A DNA stretch of 64,000 bases, taken from Marivita sp051251565 (lineage in GTDB: Bacteria > Pseudomonadota > Alphaproteobacteria > Rhodobacterales > Rhodobacteraceae). Position 1 is the stretch's first letter. Each line of letters starts with the position of its first letter. The position numbers and the translations under genes were made by a program. The notes under the pieces were generated by a model that was given only the letters and a program-made list of their open reading frames with translations, searched no databases and was not told the DNA's origin. The stretch spans positions 1 to 64,000 of the forward strand of contig NZ_JBPOFB010000003.1 of the NCBI RefSeq assembly GCF_051251565.1. Reading direction: 5' to 3'. Positions 8,355 to 16,352 of this stretch are shown piece after piece.

Positions 8355-9083
8355 CTATTGATACGACCGAACGATGCTTTCCGCGACCAGCGCCCAACCA
8401 TCGGCCACAACAAAAAACGCGAGCTTAAACGGCAGCGACACAATCGCTGGAGGCACCATCATCATCCCCATCGACATCAATACGGCCGCAACCACGAGGT
8501 CGATGATGAGAAATGGCAGGAAAATAAGAAACCCAACCTGAAACGCCCGCGCCAGTTCTGACAAAAGAAAGCTCGAGATCAAGACAGACAAGGGGGTTTC
8601 AGATGTGACTTCGGTCAAATCCAAATCTGATCTGATCCGCGCCATGGTGGCAAACGTGTCAGGATTAACTTGTGCCGCCATGAAAATGCGAAACGGTTCA
8701 AAGCCGCGTTCAAAGCCTGTTTGCGTATCGATTTCTTCGTTCAAAAGCGGTTGAATCCCCTGTTCCCACGCATCGATCAAAACTGGTTCCATTACAAAAA
8801 ACGTAAGAAACAGGGCAATGCTGACGATAAGCATATTCGGAGGCGATTGCTGCAACCCTATAGCTTGTCTCAAGATGGACAGGACCGTGATCATGAACGG
8901 AAAACAGGTGACCGTGATCACAATACCCGGTGCGACACTCAGAATCGTGATCAGTGCGATCAACTGAACCGTGGTCGCCGTCACCGATCCGCCATCGCCA
9001 AAATCAAGCGACAGGCTTTGCGCCGAGGCCGCACCGGACAGGATTAAGCCCAGTCCAAGTGTGATGAAACAAAGCCGGACCAC
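8355..9083 (-). CDS. fliP: Flagellar biosynthetic protein FliP
   Basis: 242 residues with a cleavable N-terminal signal (residues 1-22, ending AASAQ) and four later membrane spans, the standard FliP layout. Signature segments are FPFMITVLSILRQAIGLQQSPPNMLI (quoted in part), VFLTFFVM-like ALFLTFFVMEPV, and the C-terminal FLIIDLVVAAVLMSMGMMMV. FliP builds the core of the flagellar type III export gate with FliQ and FliR, which are not in this window. The start is a GTG at 9083, three bases after the fliN stop; it is the last gene of fliF-fliH-fliN-fliP. Confidence 0.96.
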   Translation of the reverse strand: MVRLCFITLGLGLILSGAASAQSLSLDFGDGGSVTATTVQLIALITILSVAPGIVITVTCFPFMITVLSILRQAIGLQQSPPNMLIVSIALFLTFFVMEPVLIDAWEQGIQPLLNEEIDTQTGFERGFEPFRIFMAAQVNPDTFATMARIRSDLDLTEVTSETPLSVLISSFLLSELARAFQVGFLIFLPFLIIDLVVAAVLMSMGMMMVPPAIVSLPFKLAFFVVADGWALVAESIVRSYQ

Positions 9084-9086
9084 CCG

Positions 9087-9383
9087 TCAGCCGCCTGAAT
9101 TTCCGAAATCGTTCACATCAACCAGCCGCACGCAAAGCTGCCCGTGCTGCTCGCCGCCTTCCGATATTTCCAGAACGCCCGTCCCGATCAATCGGTCGCC
9201 AACATAAAGGTCAACCAGATCCTCCACGCGTTTGTCCAACACCAAGACTGACCCTTCTTCCAGCTGGAGTAGTTCCCGGACCAGAGGGCGCGCGCGGCCA
9301 ACGGATACAGTGATTTCGATCGGTACGCAGGTGAACGCGGCATCGGATTTGGGAGCCTCCAAACCTTGAACTGATTTATCCAT
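9087..9383 (-). CDS. fliN: Flagellar motor switch protein FliN
   Basis: 98 residues starting at MDKSVQGLE. The start sits eight bases inside the fliH reading frame. The SpoA/FliN domain covers nearly the whole protein: VPIEITVSVGRARPLVRELL, then LEEGSVLVLDKRVEDLVDLYVGDRLIGTG. It forms part of the C-ring and the docking site for export cargo. It is shorter than enteric FliN (about 137 residues) because the acidic N-terminal extension is mostly missing, which is usual in this group. Confidence 0.93.
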   Translation of the reverse strand: MDKSVQGLEAPKSDAAFTCVPIEITVSVGRARPLVRELLQLEEGSVLVLDKRVEDLVDLYVGDRLIGTGVLEISEGGEQHGQLCVRLVDVNDFGNSGG

Positions 9384-9978
9384 GTGCCCGCACCTCGACT
9401 TGCCCATACAAAACCGCGTGGACCGCATCCGTTATCTGAGAAGTCACATCGATCAAATCGATTGAGAGTTCCTTTGCACCCAGCCGCAGTTCCGCCTGGC
9501 CTTCACCTATCGACGACGATTCCGTCACTGTGACCGGCAGGCTGTGAGACGCAGAATTCACGAGCTGGGTAACATGCGCCCCTGCCCCAGGGGCCACGGC
9601 TATTGCGATTTGAACCGTGCCAATGTCCCGTGCAATTTGCGACAACTGATCCGCGATATGGGCCCCGAGCGTGTCTCGCGCCAGCGCAGGAAGCATCTTT
9701 TGCAGAATTTCGGTGAACAGGGGGGTCAAGTTGGACAACACCTGCGCGTGCACCTCGTGGTAGGTAAAGGACAAATCCAACAGGTTCTGTGCCACCGCGT
9801 CAGCAAAATGGGCACCTTCTTCGGATTTGGCCTTGATCGCATCGTCCCAGCCCGCCCGATATCCCTTGTCAAAGGATTCAAGACGTTCTGTTTCAAGTGC
9901 TTCATCTGTTATGGTAAGATTGGGTGTGGCAGACGTGGCGACCCCGAAATCTTCGAGATAAGTCGAAATCGATATCAT
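9376..9978 (-). CDS. fliH: FliH-like flagellar assembly protein
   Basis: 200 residues, soluble. The opening MISISTYLEDFG and the FDKGYRAGWDDA segment (about residues 37-48) are typical of the divergent FliH found in Rhodobacterales. The middle is helical with few Pro residues, and the C-terminal half is a small alpha/beta domain. FliH tethers and regulates the export ATPase FliI at the C-ring. The call rests on position between fliF and fliN and on general character, because sequence similarity in this family is low. It overlaps fliF by four bases (ATGA). Confidence 0.8.
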   Translation of the reverse strand: MISISTYLEDFGVATSATPNLTITDEALETERLESFDKGYRAGWDDAIKAKSEEGAHFADAVAQNLLDLSFTYHEVHAQVLSNLTPLFTEILQKMLPALARDTLGAHIADQLSQIARDIGTVQIAIAVAPGAGAHVTQLVNSASHSLPVTVTESSSIGEGQAELRLGAKELSIDLIDVTSQITDAVHAVLYGQVEVRAHG

Positions 9979-11579
9979 CGCGCATCCTCTGGTCTTGGCT
10001 CGTCAAGCCAGCTTCGCAAGACTTCCACGGTTTCGCTGCGACGCTCTTCAATCAGGGTTTTCAAGCGCGCCACTGCGTCTTCAGAGGAAGAAATCTCTTG
10101 CTGTCCCCGAGGCTCTGCCAGTGCAGGAAGCCCACCCACTGATCCATCCGGCTCGATCGTGCCGCTCAAAACCGGCAAGTCAGACGCTATGTTGGGTCTC
10201 GATTGTGTATTGGCTGGTGCCAAAAGCCCAACCGGCTGACGCGATGGCAGCAAAAGCGGCCGCACCACGAACATGCCCAAGACAAGGGCCACAAGTGCGA
10301 GAACAGCGATCTGAATCAAGCTCATTGGGTCAAGCTGGCCTATAAACCAACCTTGCTCTGACGGAATCGAACCCAGTGTCTCAAGCGGCTCAAAAGACAG
10401 GGATTTCAAGGTAATGACATCACCCCTGACTTCGTTGTAACCAACCGCCGATGCCACAAGATCACGCATCGCAGTCAGTTCTTCGTCCGACACTGGAACA
10501 AAGCTTTGCGCACCCTGCGCATCAGTTTGGACAGTGCCATTGACCATGACCGCCACGGTCAACCGCTTGATCGCGCCCGGTGCCTTGATGATCTCGCGCG
10601 TGGTTTGGGACACTTCATAATTCAGCCGTTCCCGCGTTTCAGAGCTTTGGCGCGTTTCGCTTTCGCTGGCGTTGGCATCGCCATCTGGCAGATTTGACGC
10701 AACGGTCACCGCGCCGGAACCCGCATTCTCTGATTGATCAGAACGTTCTTCGCTATCAGAGCTAATGATGAAACGGCTGTCTGGGTCAAAGCGCCGTTCA
10801 GTAATGGATTCGCTGTCCGTAACGGTATCGATGCTCACTTCGACGACTGCGTTCCCACGACCAACCCGCGCTTCGACCAGCCGCAGCACACGGTCACGCA
10901 ACATATCCGTGCGGTCCTGATCATGCGACGCACCAACCATGGTGCCATCGTCAGACACCAGACCAGCCTGCGAATCGATCAAAGCCACCCCTGACGGATC
11001 AAGCCCTGCAACCGCAGAGGCCACAAGATGGCGAATTGCCTGGACCTGCGCCCTGTCAATGACACCGGATCGGGCTGTCACGTGCACAGACGCGCTCGGC
11101 GCAAGATCGCGCCGAAACGGATTGTCGCTTCCGGTGGCTATATGCACCCGGGCCATCATGACATCCGGCGAAGACACGATGGTGCGCGCAAGCTCGCCTT
11201 CCTTTGCGCGTAAGTAAGCGGCATCGAACATTTGCGACGTGGTCCCAAAGCCCGAAAGTGAATCAAGAAGTTCATACCCCTGCCCCGACGACGCAGGCAG
11301 GCCTTCGCTGGCAAGCGTTAGGCGCAATTGATCCCGCGCTGCGTCGGACACGAAGACGGACGTTCCGCGCACTTCGAACGCAACCCCCTTTTGCTGAAGC
11401 GCTTGCACCACCTCGCCGGCAGCGGCGGCATCAAGCCCTGAATACAAAAGGGTCATCCGCGGTTGTGTCACGAGGCGTGACATGCCCAGAACCGCCAGAA
11501 AAATCACAATTGTAGATCCAAGCACGACCGCTTTGCGCGCGTTGCTCAGACGTCGCCACACTGGCAAAATTTGCTGCAC
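9975..11579 (-). CDS. fliF: Flagellar M-ring protein FliF
   Basis: 534 residues. The first membrane span is AVVLGSTIVIFLAVLGM and the second is IQIAVLALVALVLGMFVVRPL (quoted in part) near residue 420. Between them lie the YscJ/FliF ring-building domain (MTLLYSGLD, GTSVFVSDAARDQLRLTLA, GSDNPFRRDLAPSASV) and a Gln/Ser-rich periplasmic loop. The C-terminal tail binds FliG. The start chosen is GTG at 11579, because GGAGG ends six bases upstream; in-frame ATG at 11603 would place that ribosome site inside the gene. It is the first gene of the minus-strand flagellar operon. Confidence 0.95.
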   Translation of the reverse strand: MQQILPVWRRLSNARKAVVLGSTIVIFLAVLGMSRLVTQPRMTLLYSGLDAAAAGEVVQALQQKGVAFEVRGTSVFVSDAARDQLRLTLASEGLPASSGQGYELLDSLSGFGTTSQMFDAAYLRAKEGELARTIVSSPDVMMARVHIATGSDNPFRRDLAPSASVHVTARSGVIDRAQVQAIRHLVASAVAGLDPSGVALIDSQAGLVSDDGTMVGASHDQDRTDMLRDRVLRLVEARVGRGNAVVEVSIDTVTDSESITERRFDPDSRFIISSDSEERSDQSENAGSGAVTVASNLPDGDANASESETRQSSETRERLNYEVSQTTREIIKAPGAIKRLTVAVMVNGTVQTDAQGAQSFVPVSDEELTAMRDLVASAVGYNEVRGDVITLKSLSFEPLETLGSIPSEQGWFIGQLDPMSLIQIAVLALVALVLGMFVVRPLLLPSRQPVGLLAPANTQSRPNIASDLPVLSGTIEPDGSVGGLPALAEPRGQQEISSSEDAVARLKTLIEERRSETVEVLRSWLDEPRPEDAR

Positions 11580-11641
11580 CGATATCCTCCGAATCCAAAA
11601 CATTCTGTTTCGCTGATGACGGCTGTTATCGTCGGTTCGTG

Positions 11642-11656
11642 TTAACAATCGGTTAG
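11642..11656. promoter_or_regulatory. CtrA-like box between divergent fliF and fliL
   Basis: TTAACAATCGGTTAG fits the CtrA pattern TTAA-N7-TTAA with one mismatch in the second half-site. It lies in the 122-base divergent region, 63 bases before the fliF GTG and 46 bases before the fliL ATG. CtrA control of flagellar genes is well known in Alphaproteobacteria, so the site could serve either operon. Confidence 0.45.
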
Positions 11657-11701
11657 TGCCTCACGGGTAAAACGGTCCATGAACTCGAAATTGGATGCGT
11701 C

Positions 11702-12211
11702 ATGGCAACGGCTGGAGCAACAGGAAACGAAACGGGCAACGCGCCTGTCAAATTATCAAAGAGCGCACTGATCCTTTCAGTGGTTCTTTGTCTGGCAGGT
11801 GCAGGACTTGGGTATTTTGGCGTCTCCAGCGGGATGTTTCCCTTGGGCGGGACCAAAAATATACATGAGAAGCAGGCATCTGAAACGACGGGAGTTTCTG
11901 AAGGCCGCGCAGATGTGGTGTTTGTCGAAATCCCCACATTGATCGTGACTTTGCCGCCCGGGGCAAAGAATGACCACCTTCGGTTTACCGGCCAAATCGA
12001 AGTCCCCAGGCAACACCAAAGCGATGTTGAGCATCTTTTGCCGCGGATTCAGGATGCCATGAATGGATATCTTCGCGCCCTTACAGCCGAAGATATCGAG
12101 GGGCCAGGGGCGCTGTTCAAAATCCGCCTGCATTTGTTTCGTCGAGTCGTCATGATCGTTGGCTTGGGCAAGGCGAACAGCCTCCTTGTGACAGAATTTA
12201 TCCTGAATTGA
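11702..12211 (+). CDS. fliL: Flagellar basal body-associated protein FliL
   Basis: 169 residues. One membrane span (ALILSVVLCLAGAGLGYFGV, residues about 21-40) follows a short Gly/Thr-rich cytoplasmic tail. The periplasmic domain contains VVFVEIPTLIVTLPPG and ends in NSLLVTEFILN, the conserved FliL C-terminal signature. FliL surrounds the stator units and increases motor torque. It is the first gene of the plus-strand operon fliL / small protein / motE. Confidence 0.92.
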   Translation: MATAGATGNETGNAPVKLSKSALILSVVLCLAGAGLGYFGVSSGMFPLGGTKNIHEKQASETTGVSEGRADVVFVEIPTLIVTLPPGAKNDHLRFTGQIEVPRQHQSDVEHLLPRIQDAMNGYLRALTAEDIEGPGALFKIRLHLFRRVVMIVGLGKANSLLVTEFILN

Positions 12212-12220
12212 GGACAAAAA

Positions 12221-12580
12221 ATGGAATTGGTTGCTGATATCCTTCTTGTGGCCGGCGCGCTGGGGGCCGGGCTTTATTGCTTTGTCTTGTCGCGCCGTTT
12301 GACGCGGTTCAATGATCTTGAAAACGGGGTTGGCGCGGCTGTCGCCGTCTTGTCAGCGCAAGTCACAGACCTTCAAACAGCCCTGGAAAACGCTCAGAAG
12401 ACCGCGACTCATTCCAGCGACAGCCTAGAAGATTTGACGCGCCGCGCAGAAGATTCAGCCAAGCGGTTGGAATTGATGGTTGCGTCCATGCACGACCTGC
12501 CACCGACACAGGGCCAGCCAAATCGACCGCCAGCTCCCACCGGCCCAATCTTTTCGCGCCATGCCGGAGAGCAAAGATGA
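12221..12580 (+). CDS. Small single-span membrane protein in the flagellar operon, function unknown
   Basis: 119 residues. There is one N-terminal membrane span (residues 5-24, ILLVAGALGAGLYCFVLS) and then a predicted coiled coil (about 30-90, with LSAQVTDLQTALENAQ and SLEDLTRRAEDSAKRLELM). The tail is Pro-rich. It lies nine bases after fliL and overlaps motE by four bases (ATGA), so it is almost certainly expressed with both. No known family is recognised. Its layout, a span plus cytoplasmic or periplasmic coiled coil, fits a stator-associated or basal-body accessory protein. Confidence 0.8.
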   Translation: MELVADILLVAGALGAGLYCFVLSRRLTRFNDLENGVGAAVAVLSAQVTDLQTALENAQKTATHSSDSLEDLTRRAEDSAKRLELMVASMHDLPPTQGQPNRPPAPTGPIFSRHAGEQR

Positions 12581-13185
12581 CACTGACCCAAACCACAAAA
12601 AGGCCAAGGCCCAGACGGCGGCAGAAAGGTACACTTGCGATCATCGGTGCATTTTTGTTGCTGTCAGCGGGGGTGCGTTTGGTGACCGAAGCAGGCCAGG
12701 TGATTGCAAGCGAAACGACGCCGATTGGCCCATTGGAAGAGCGCCTAGAAGCAAAGACAACAGACCTATCACGCCCGCAGAACATGGGCGCAGCACTAGA
12801 CGCGATCAAACAACGAGAAGCGCGCCTGATCGAACTTGAAGCCAAAATGGAGGAGCGTGAAACAACAATAGCCGCGGCCGAGGCTGCGATCCAGGCCGAA
12901 TTGATCAAGCTGGAACACGCCGAACAAAGCCTACGCGATACGATATCGCTCGCCTCAGCCGCAGCCGAAGACGATATTTCCCAGCTCACCAGTGTTTACG
13001 CCACCATGAAACCGAAACAGGCAGCCGCGTTGTTCGAACAAATGAATGCAACCTTTGCAGCAGGATTCCTTGCCCGCATGCCCGCCGACAACGCAGCACG
13101 GATCATGGCCGGAATGACCCCAGCAAAAGCTTACGAGATCAGCGTTGAACTGGCCGGACGCAATGCTGACATCCCACTGGAGTGA
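12577..13185 (+). CDS. motE: MotE-like flagellar motor protein
   Basis: 202 residues. A short basic tail (RPRPRRRQK) precedes one signal-anchor segment (LAIIGAFLLLSAGVRLV, about residues 19-35). A coiled coil follows (about 75-130, rich in Glu, Ala and Lys), then a C-terminal domain like the MgtE N-terminal domain (YATMKPKQAAALFEQM, ARMPADNAARIMAGM). This is the layout of MotE, a periplasmic chaperone or partner of the motility protein MotC in rhizobia. The adjacent fliL and the coupled small protein support a motor role. Its 3' end is 15 bases from a convergent tRNA gene. Confidence 0.85.
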   Translation: MTLTQTTKRPRPRRRQKGTLAIIGAFLLLSAGVRLVTEAGQVIASETTPIGPLEERLEAKTTDLSRPQNMGAALDAIKQREARLIELEAKMEERETTIAAAEAAIQAELIKLEHAEQSLRDTISLASAAAEDDISQLTSVYATMKPKQAAALFEQMNATFAAGFLARMPADNAARIMAGMTPAKAYEISVELAGRNADIPLE

Positions 13186-13200
13186 TCTGTGATGGAAACA

Positions 13201-13277
13201 TGGTGACCCCGGCAGGATTCGAACCTGCAACCTGCCCCTTAGGAGGGGGCTGCTCTATCCAGTTGAGCCACGGGGCC
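13201..13277 (-). tRNA. tRNA-Arg (anticodon CCU)
   Basis: Folded on the minus strand: acceptor stem GGCCCCG pairs with CGGGGTC (one G-U), D arm GCTC/GAGC, anticodon stem GCCCC/GGGGC enclosing CTCCTAA with anticodon CCT, T arm GCAGG/CCTGC with TTCGAAT, and an encoded 3' CCA. It reads AGG codons. No integrase or attachment-site repeat is visible next to it. Confidence 0.96.
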
Positions 13278-13399
13278 ACGCGCGACAGGCATACTGATAC
13301 TGACCCGTCTTGTCATCTTCTTCAGTGTTTTTTTCGCAAGGAACGCAATCGCTTGCTGGTGTGTGAAAGATTGCGGTAACATCGGGGCAACAAAATAGG

Positions 13400-14431
13400 A
13401 TGACGCTCTTGGCCAGTGACGATACACGCCCCCTCACGCTCCGTGATGTTTCTGAGGCTTCGGGCGTCTCGGAAATGACGGTCAGCCGGGTTTTACGCAA
13501 CCGCGGCGATGTATCGGCCGTGACACGCGAGCGGGTTCTGTCTGCTGCCAAATCGCTCGGCTATGTGCCGAACAAGATCGCGGGCGCACTGGCCAGTCAA
13601 CGGGTCAACCTGGTTGCTGTCATCATCCCAAGCCTTCGCAATATGGTGTTCCCCGAAGTCATGTCAGGGATCAGCGCAGTTTTGGAAGAGACCGAACTCC
13701 AGCCGGTCGTGGGCGTGACAGATTACCTGCCGGAAAAAGAAGAACGCGTTCTTTACGAGATGCTGTCCTGGCGTCCGTCAGGCGTGATCATAGCGGGGCT
13801 TGAGCACACCGACGCATCACGCGCGATGCTCAAAGCAAGCGGTATCCCGGTCGTTGAGATCATGGATGTCGATGGCACGCCAATCGATTCGGTGGTCGGG
13901 ATTTCACATCGTCGGGCAGGCCGGAAAATGGCACAGGCCATTTTGAAGGCCGGGTATGAACGTATCGGATTTCTCGGAACCAAGATGCCGCTGGATCACC
14001 GGGCGCGCAAACGCTTTGAAGGGTTCACCTCAGCGCTCGCCAAAGGCGGGATCGAGATCGCAGATCAGCAATTCTACTCTGGTGGATCGGCTCTGGCGAA
14101 AGGGCGCGAGATGACCGAGGCGATGCTCAGACGAGATCCTGACCTCGATTTTCTATACTATTCAAATGACATGATCGCGGCGGGTGGTCTTCTATCTCTG
14201 CTGGAAAAGGGCATCGACATTCCTAACCAAATCGGGCTTGCCGGTTTCAACGGGGTGGAGCTTCTGGAAGGATTACCGCGGCAATTGGCAACGATGGATG
14301 CCTGCCGGACAGAAATCGGGCGCAAGGCCGCCGAGATCATCTCGCAAAGGGTAAATACCCCAGATATCGACTTGCCCAAGGTGGTCGAGCTTACCCCAAA
14401 AATCAGCTACGGCGACACGCTTCGCCGCTGA
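13400..14431 (+). CDS. LacI family transcriptional regulator
   Basis: 343 residues. The N-terminal helix-turn-helix is LTLRDVSEASG followed by VSEMTVSRVLRN, with the hinge helix VPNKIAGALASQR at about 55-67. The periplasmic-binding-protein-like effector domain runs from VNLVAVIIPSLRNMVFPEV to the end. It ends 61 bases from the convergent ABC substrate-binding gene. It has no sugar operon beside it; the neighbours are the pyrimidine cluster, which appears to be under RutR, so its target is uncertain. The general form resembles gluconate-type (GntR of E. coli) LacI proteins. Confidence 0.9.
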   Translation: MTLLASDDTRPLTLRDVSEASGVSEMTVSRVLRNRGDVSAVTRERVLSAAKSLGYVPNKIAGALASQRVNLVAVIIPSLRNMVFPEVMSGISAVLEETELQPVVGVTDYLPEKEERVLYEMLSWRPSGVIIAGLEHTDASRAMLKASGIPVVEIMDVDGTPIDSVVGISHRRAGRKMAQAILKAGYERIGFLGTKMPLDHRARKRFEGFTSALAKGGIEIADQQFYSGGSALAKGREMTEAMLRRDPDLDFLYYSNDMIAAGGLLSLLEKGIDIPNQIGLAGFNGVELLEGLPRQLATMDACRTEIGRKAAEIISQRVNTPDIDLPKVVELTPKISYGDTLRR

Positions 14432-14444
14432 GAGCAGACGAAAA

Positions 14445-14468
14445 GAAAGGGCCGCACGCGGCCCTTTC
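14445..14468. terminator. Bidirectional terminator-like hairpin
   Basis: GAAAGGGCCGC and GCGGCCCTTTC form an 11-bp perfect inverted repeat between the convergent LacI-type gene and the ABC substrate-binding gene. A short run of A on one side and T within the arm on the other allow termination in either direction. Confidence 0.65.
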
Positions 14469-14492
14469 CACGTTCAAAGACGTCACCAAACC

Positions 14493-15479
14493 TTAGTTCA
14501 AAACGTCAGAAATCACATGGGTCCACGCGGCATCGCCCGGATCAGCGGTGATGACCGGATCAGACCCGCCCGCCAAAAGCGTTTGCACCGTGCGTTGGAA
14601 ATCCGCCGGATCAAGCGCGCCATTCGACCCTGCGGTCAACTTGGCCACTTCGCCCATCATACGCTTTTGATGCGTTTCGGTCTGCGCGCCAGTCTCGTCA
14701 TATTCAAGGACGATCATCGCGGCATCTTCGGGGTTTTCCTCGGCCCATTTCCAACCCTGCATCGACGCCGCAACAAAGCGCTGCATCTTGTCGACAAAGG
14801 CCGGATCCTCAAGACGCTCTTCCAGCACGTAAAGCCCGTCTTCGAGCGTCGCCACGCCCTGATCCTCGTATTTGAATGTCACAAGGTCATCTGGGCTGAC
14901 ACCCGCATCAATCACCTGCCAATATTCGTTATACGTCATGGTCGAAATGCAATCGGCCTGACGCTGCAACAGCGGATCTACGTTGAATCCCTGCTTGAGA
15001 ACTTCAACGCCGTTCTCGCTCTTGCCGTCGGTCGACACACCCATTGAGCTCATCCAGGACATGAACGGGAATTCATTGCCAAAGAACCAAACGCCCAAAG
15101 TGCGATTCTTAAGATCCTCGGGCGTCTCGATCCCGGCATCCTTCCAACAGGTCAGCATCATGCCAGAGCTTTTGAACGGCTGCGCAATGTTCACCAACGG
15201 AAGGCCTTTTTCACGCGCGGCCAAGGCGGCAGGCATCCACTCGACGGTCACATCCGCACCGCCACCCGCAATCACCTGCGTTGGTGCGATGTCGGGACCA
15301 CCCGGTTTGATGGTGACGTTCAGATCGGCCTCTTCGTAATAGCCGTTTTCCAGCGCCACATAGTATCCGGCAAACTGGGATTGCGTGACCCATTTCAACT
15401 GCAATGTCACGTCGTCCGCCGCCCAAGCCGGCGCGGCAAGACCAAAGGCGGCAAATGCGCCAAGGACCTTCGATTTCAT
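14493..15479 (-). CDS. ABC transporter substrate-binding protein, NMT1/THI5-like; probable pyrimidine importer
   Basis: 328 residues with a signal peptide (MKSKVLGAFAAFGLAAPAWA). Mature segments VTLQLKWVTQSQFAGYYVALENGYY and GGGADVTVEWMPAALAAREKG (quoted in part) are typical of the NMT1/ThiY group, which binds pyrimidine-like rings. The gene is the last of a minus-strand operon after hyuC, hydA, an ATPase and two permeases, so uracil, thymine or a dihydropyrimidine is the likely ligand. An automated call might say nitrate/taurine or thiamine precursor; context argues against both. Confidence 0.85.
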   Translation of the reverse strand: MKSKVLGAFAAFGLAAPAWAADDVTLQLKWVTQSQFAGYYVALENGYYEEADLNVTIKPGGPDIAPTQVIAGGGADVTVEWMPAALAAREKGLPLVNIAQPFKSSGMMLTCWKDAGIETPEDLKNRTLGVWFFGNEFPFMSWMSSMGVSTDGKSENGVEVLKQGFNVDPLLQRQADCISTMTYNEYWQVIDAGVSPDDLVTFKYEDQGVATLEDGLYVLEERLEDPAFVDKMQRFVAASMQGWKWAEENPEDAAMIVLEYDETGAQTETHQKRMMGEVAKLTAGSNGALDPADFQRTVQTLLAGGSDPVITADPGDAAWTHVISDVLN

Positions 15480-15503
15480 GTTGTAACCTCCTTGTTGTAT
15501 TTT

Positions 15504-16352
15504 TTAATGTCCGCGGTGTGACGGGTGCCAAAACGTCACCCGCTTTTCGACCCAGGCAACAGTCCCGTAGAACGCTGTTCCGGCCATCGCGGCGACCGCG
15601 ATTTCAGCCCAGACCAGATCAATCGACAGGCTGCCAACCCCGGTCGAGATTCGAAATCCCATCCCCCGTGTGGGCGATCCAAAGTATTCAGCAACAATTG
15701 CCCCAATCAATGCAAGCGTCGTCGCAATTTTCAGGCCGTTGAACACGAAAGGAAGTGCAGCCGGCAGGCGCAGCTTAAGCAAAGTGTCGAAATAACTTGC
15801 AGCGTAGGTGCGCATCAGGTCGCGCTGCATCACATCGGTTTCTCGCAATCCCTGCACCGTGTTCACGAGGATGGGAAAGAACACCATCACCACCACAACC
15901 GCCGCTTTGGAATGCCAGTCAAAGCCAAACCAGCTTACCAGAATGGGCGCGATCCCGACAATCGGCAGAGCAGCCACGAAGTTCCCGATGGGCAGCAGCC
16001 CCCGTGTCAAAAATGCGGAGCGGTCGATTAGGACCGCTGTGCCAAAAGCTGCAAGCACGCCGATTATGAACCCCGACAACGCACCTTTCACAACCGTCTG
16101 CTTGAAATCTTCCCACAAAATATCCGTCGACGCGGCAAAGGTCTGGGCCACGGTCGAAGGCGCGGGCAGGATCACTGGCGACACACCAAGCCCGCGCACG
16201 ATGCCTTCCCACAGCACAATCAGGGTCACACCGAACAGCATCGGAACAAACACCCGCACCACCAGCGACCCGCGCCAGCCCGAATTGGCCAGATAGGTGT
16301 TCAACGCCCAAGCCCCAATCCAAAACATAAGCGCAAAGATCAGCCAGCTCAT
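15504..16352 (-). CDS. ABC transporter permease (probable pyrimidine importer)
   Basis: 282 residues starting at MSWLIFALMF; the ATG overlaps the stop of the upstream permease gene as ATGA. Six or more hydrophobic segments are visible. The coupling loop with the EAA-type motif is MRTYAASYFDTLLKLRLPAALPFVFNG (quoted around Gly-less variant LRLPAALP). It belongs to the binding-protein-dependent permease family of the TauC/SsuC/ThiX type. Together with the second permease it would form a heterodimeric channel. Confidence 0.88.
   Translation of the reverse strand: MSWLIFALMFWIGAWALNTYLANSGWRGSLVVRVFVPMLFGVTLIVLWEGIVRGLGVSPVILPAPSTVAQTFAASTDILWEDFKQTVVKGALSGFIIGVLAAFGTAVLIDRSAFLTRGLLPIGNFVAALPIVGIAPILVSWFGFDWHSKAAVVVVMVFFPILVNTVQGLRETDVMQRDLMRTYAASYFDTLLKLRLPAALPFVFNGLKIATTLALIGAIVAEYFGSPTRGMGFRISTGVGSLSIDLVWAEIAVAAMAGTAFYGTVAWVEKRVTFWHPSHRGH

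Noticed and set aside
13201..13277. tRNA-Arg as an integration site for a genomic island
   Set aside because: No integrase, direct repeat of the tRNA 3' end or change of gene character is visible on either side.
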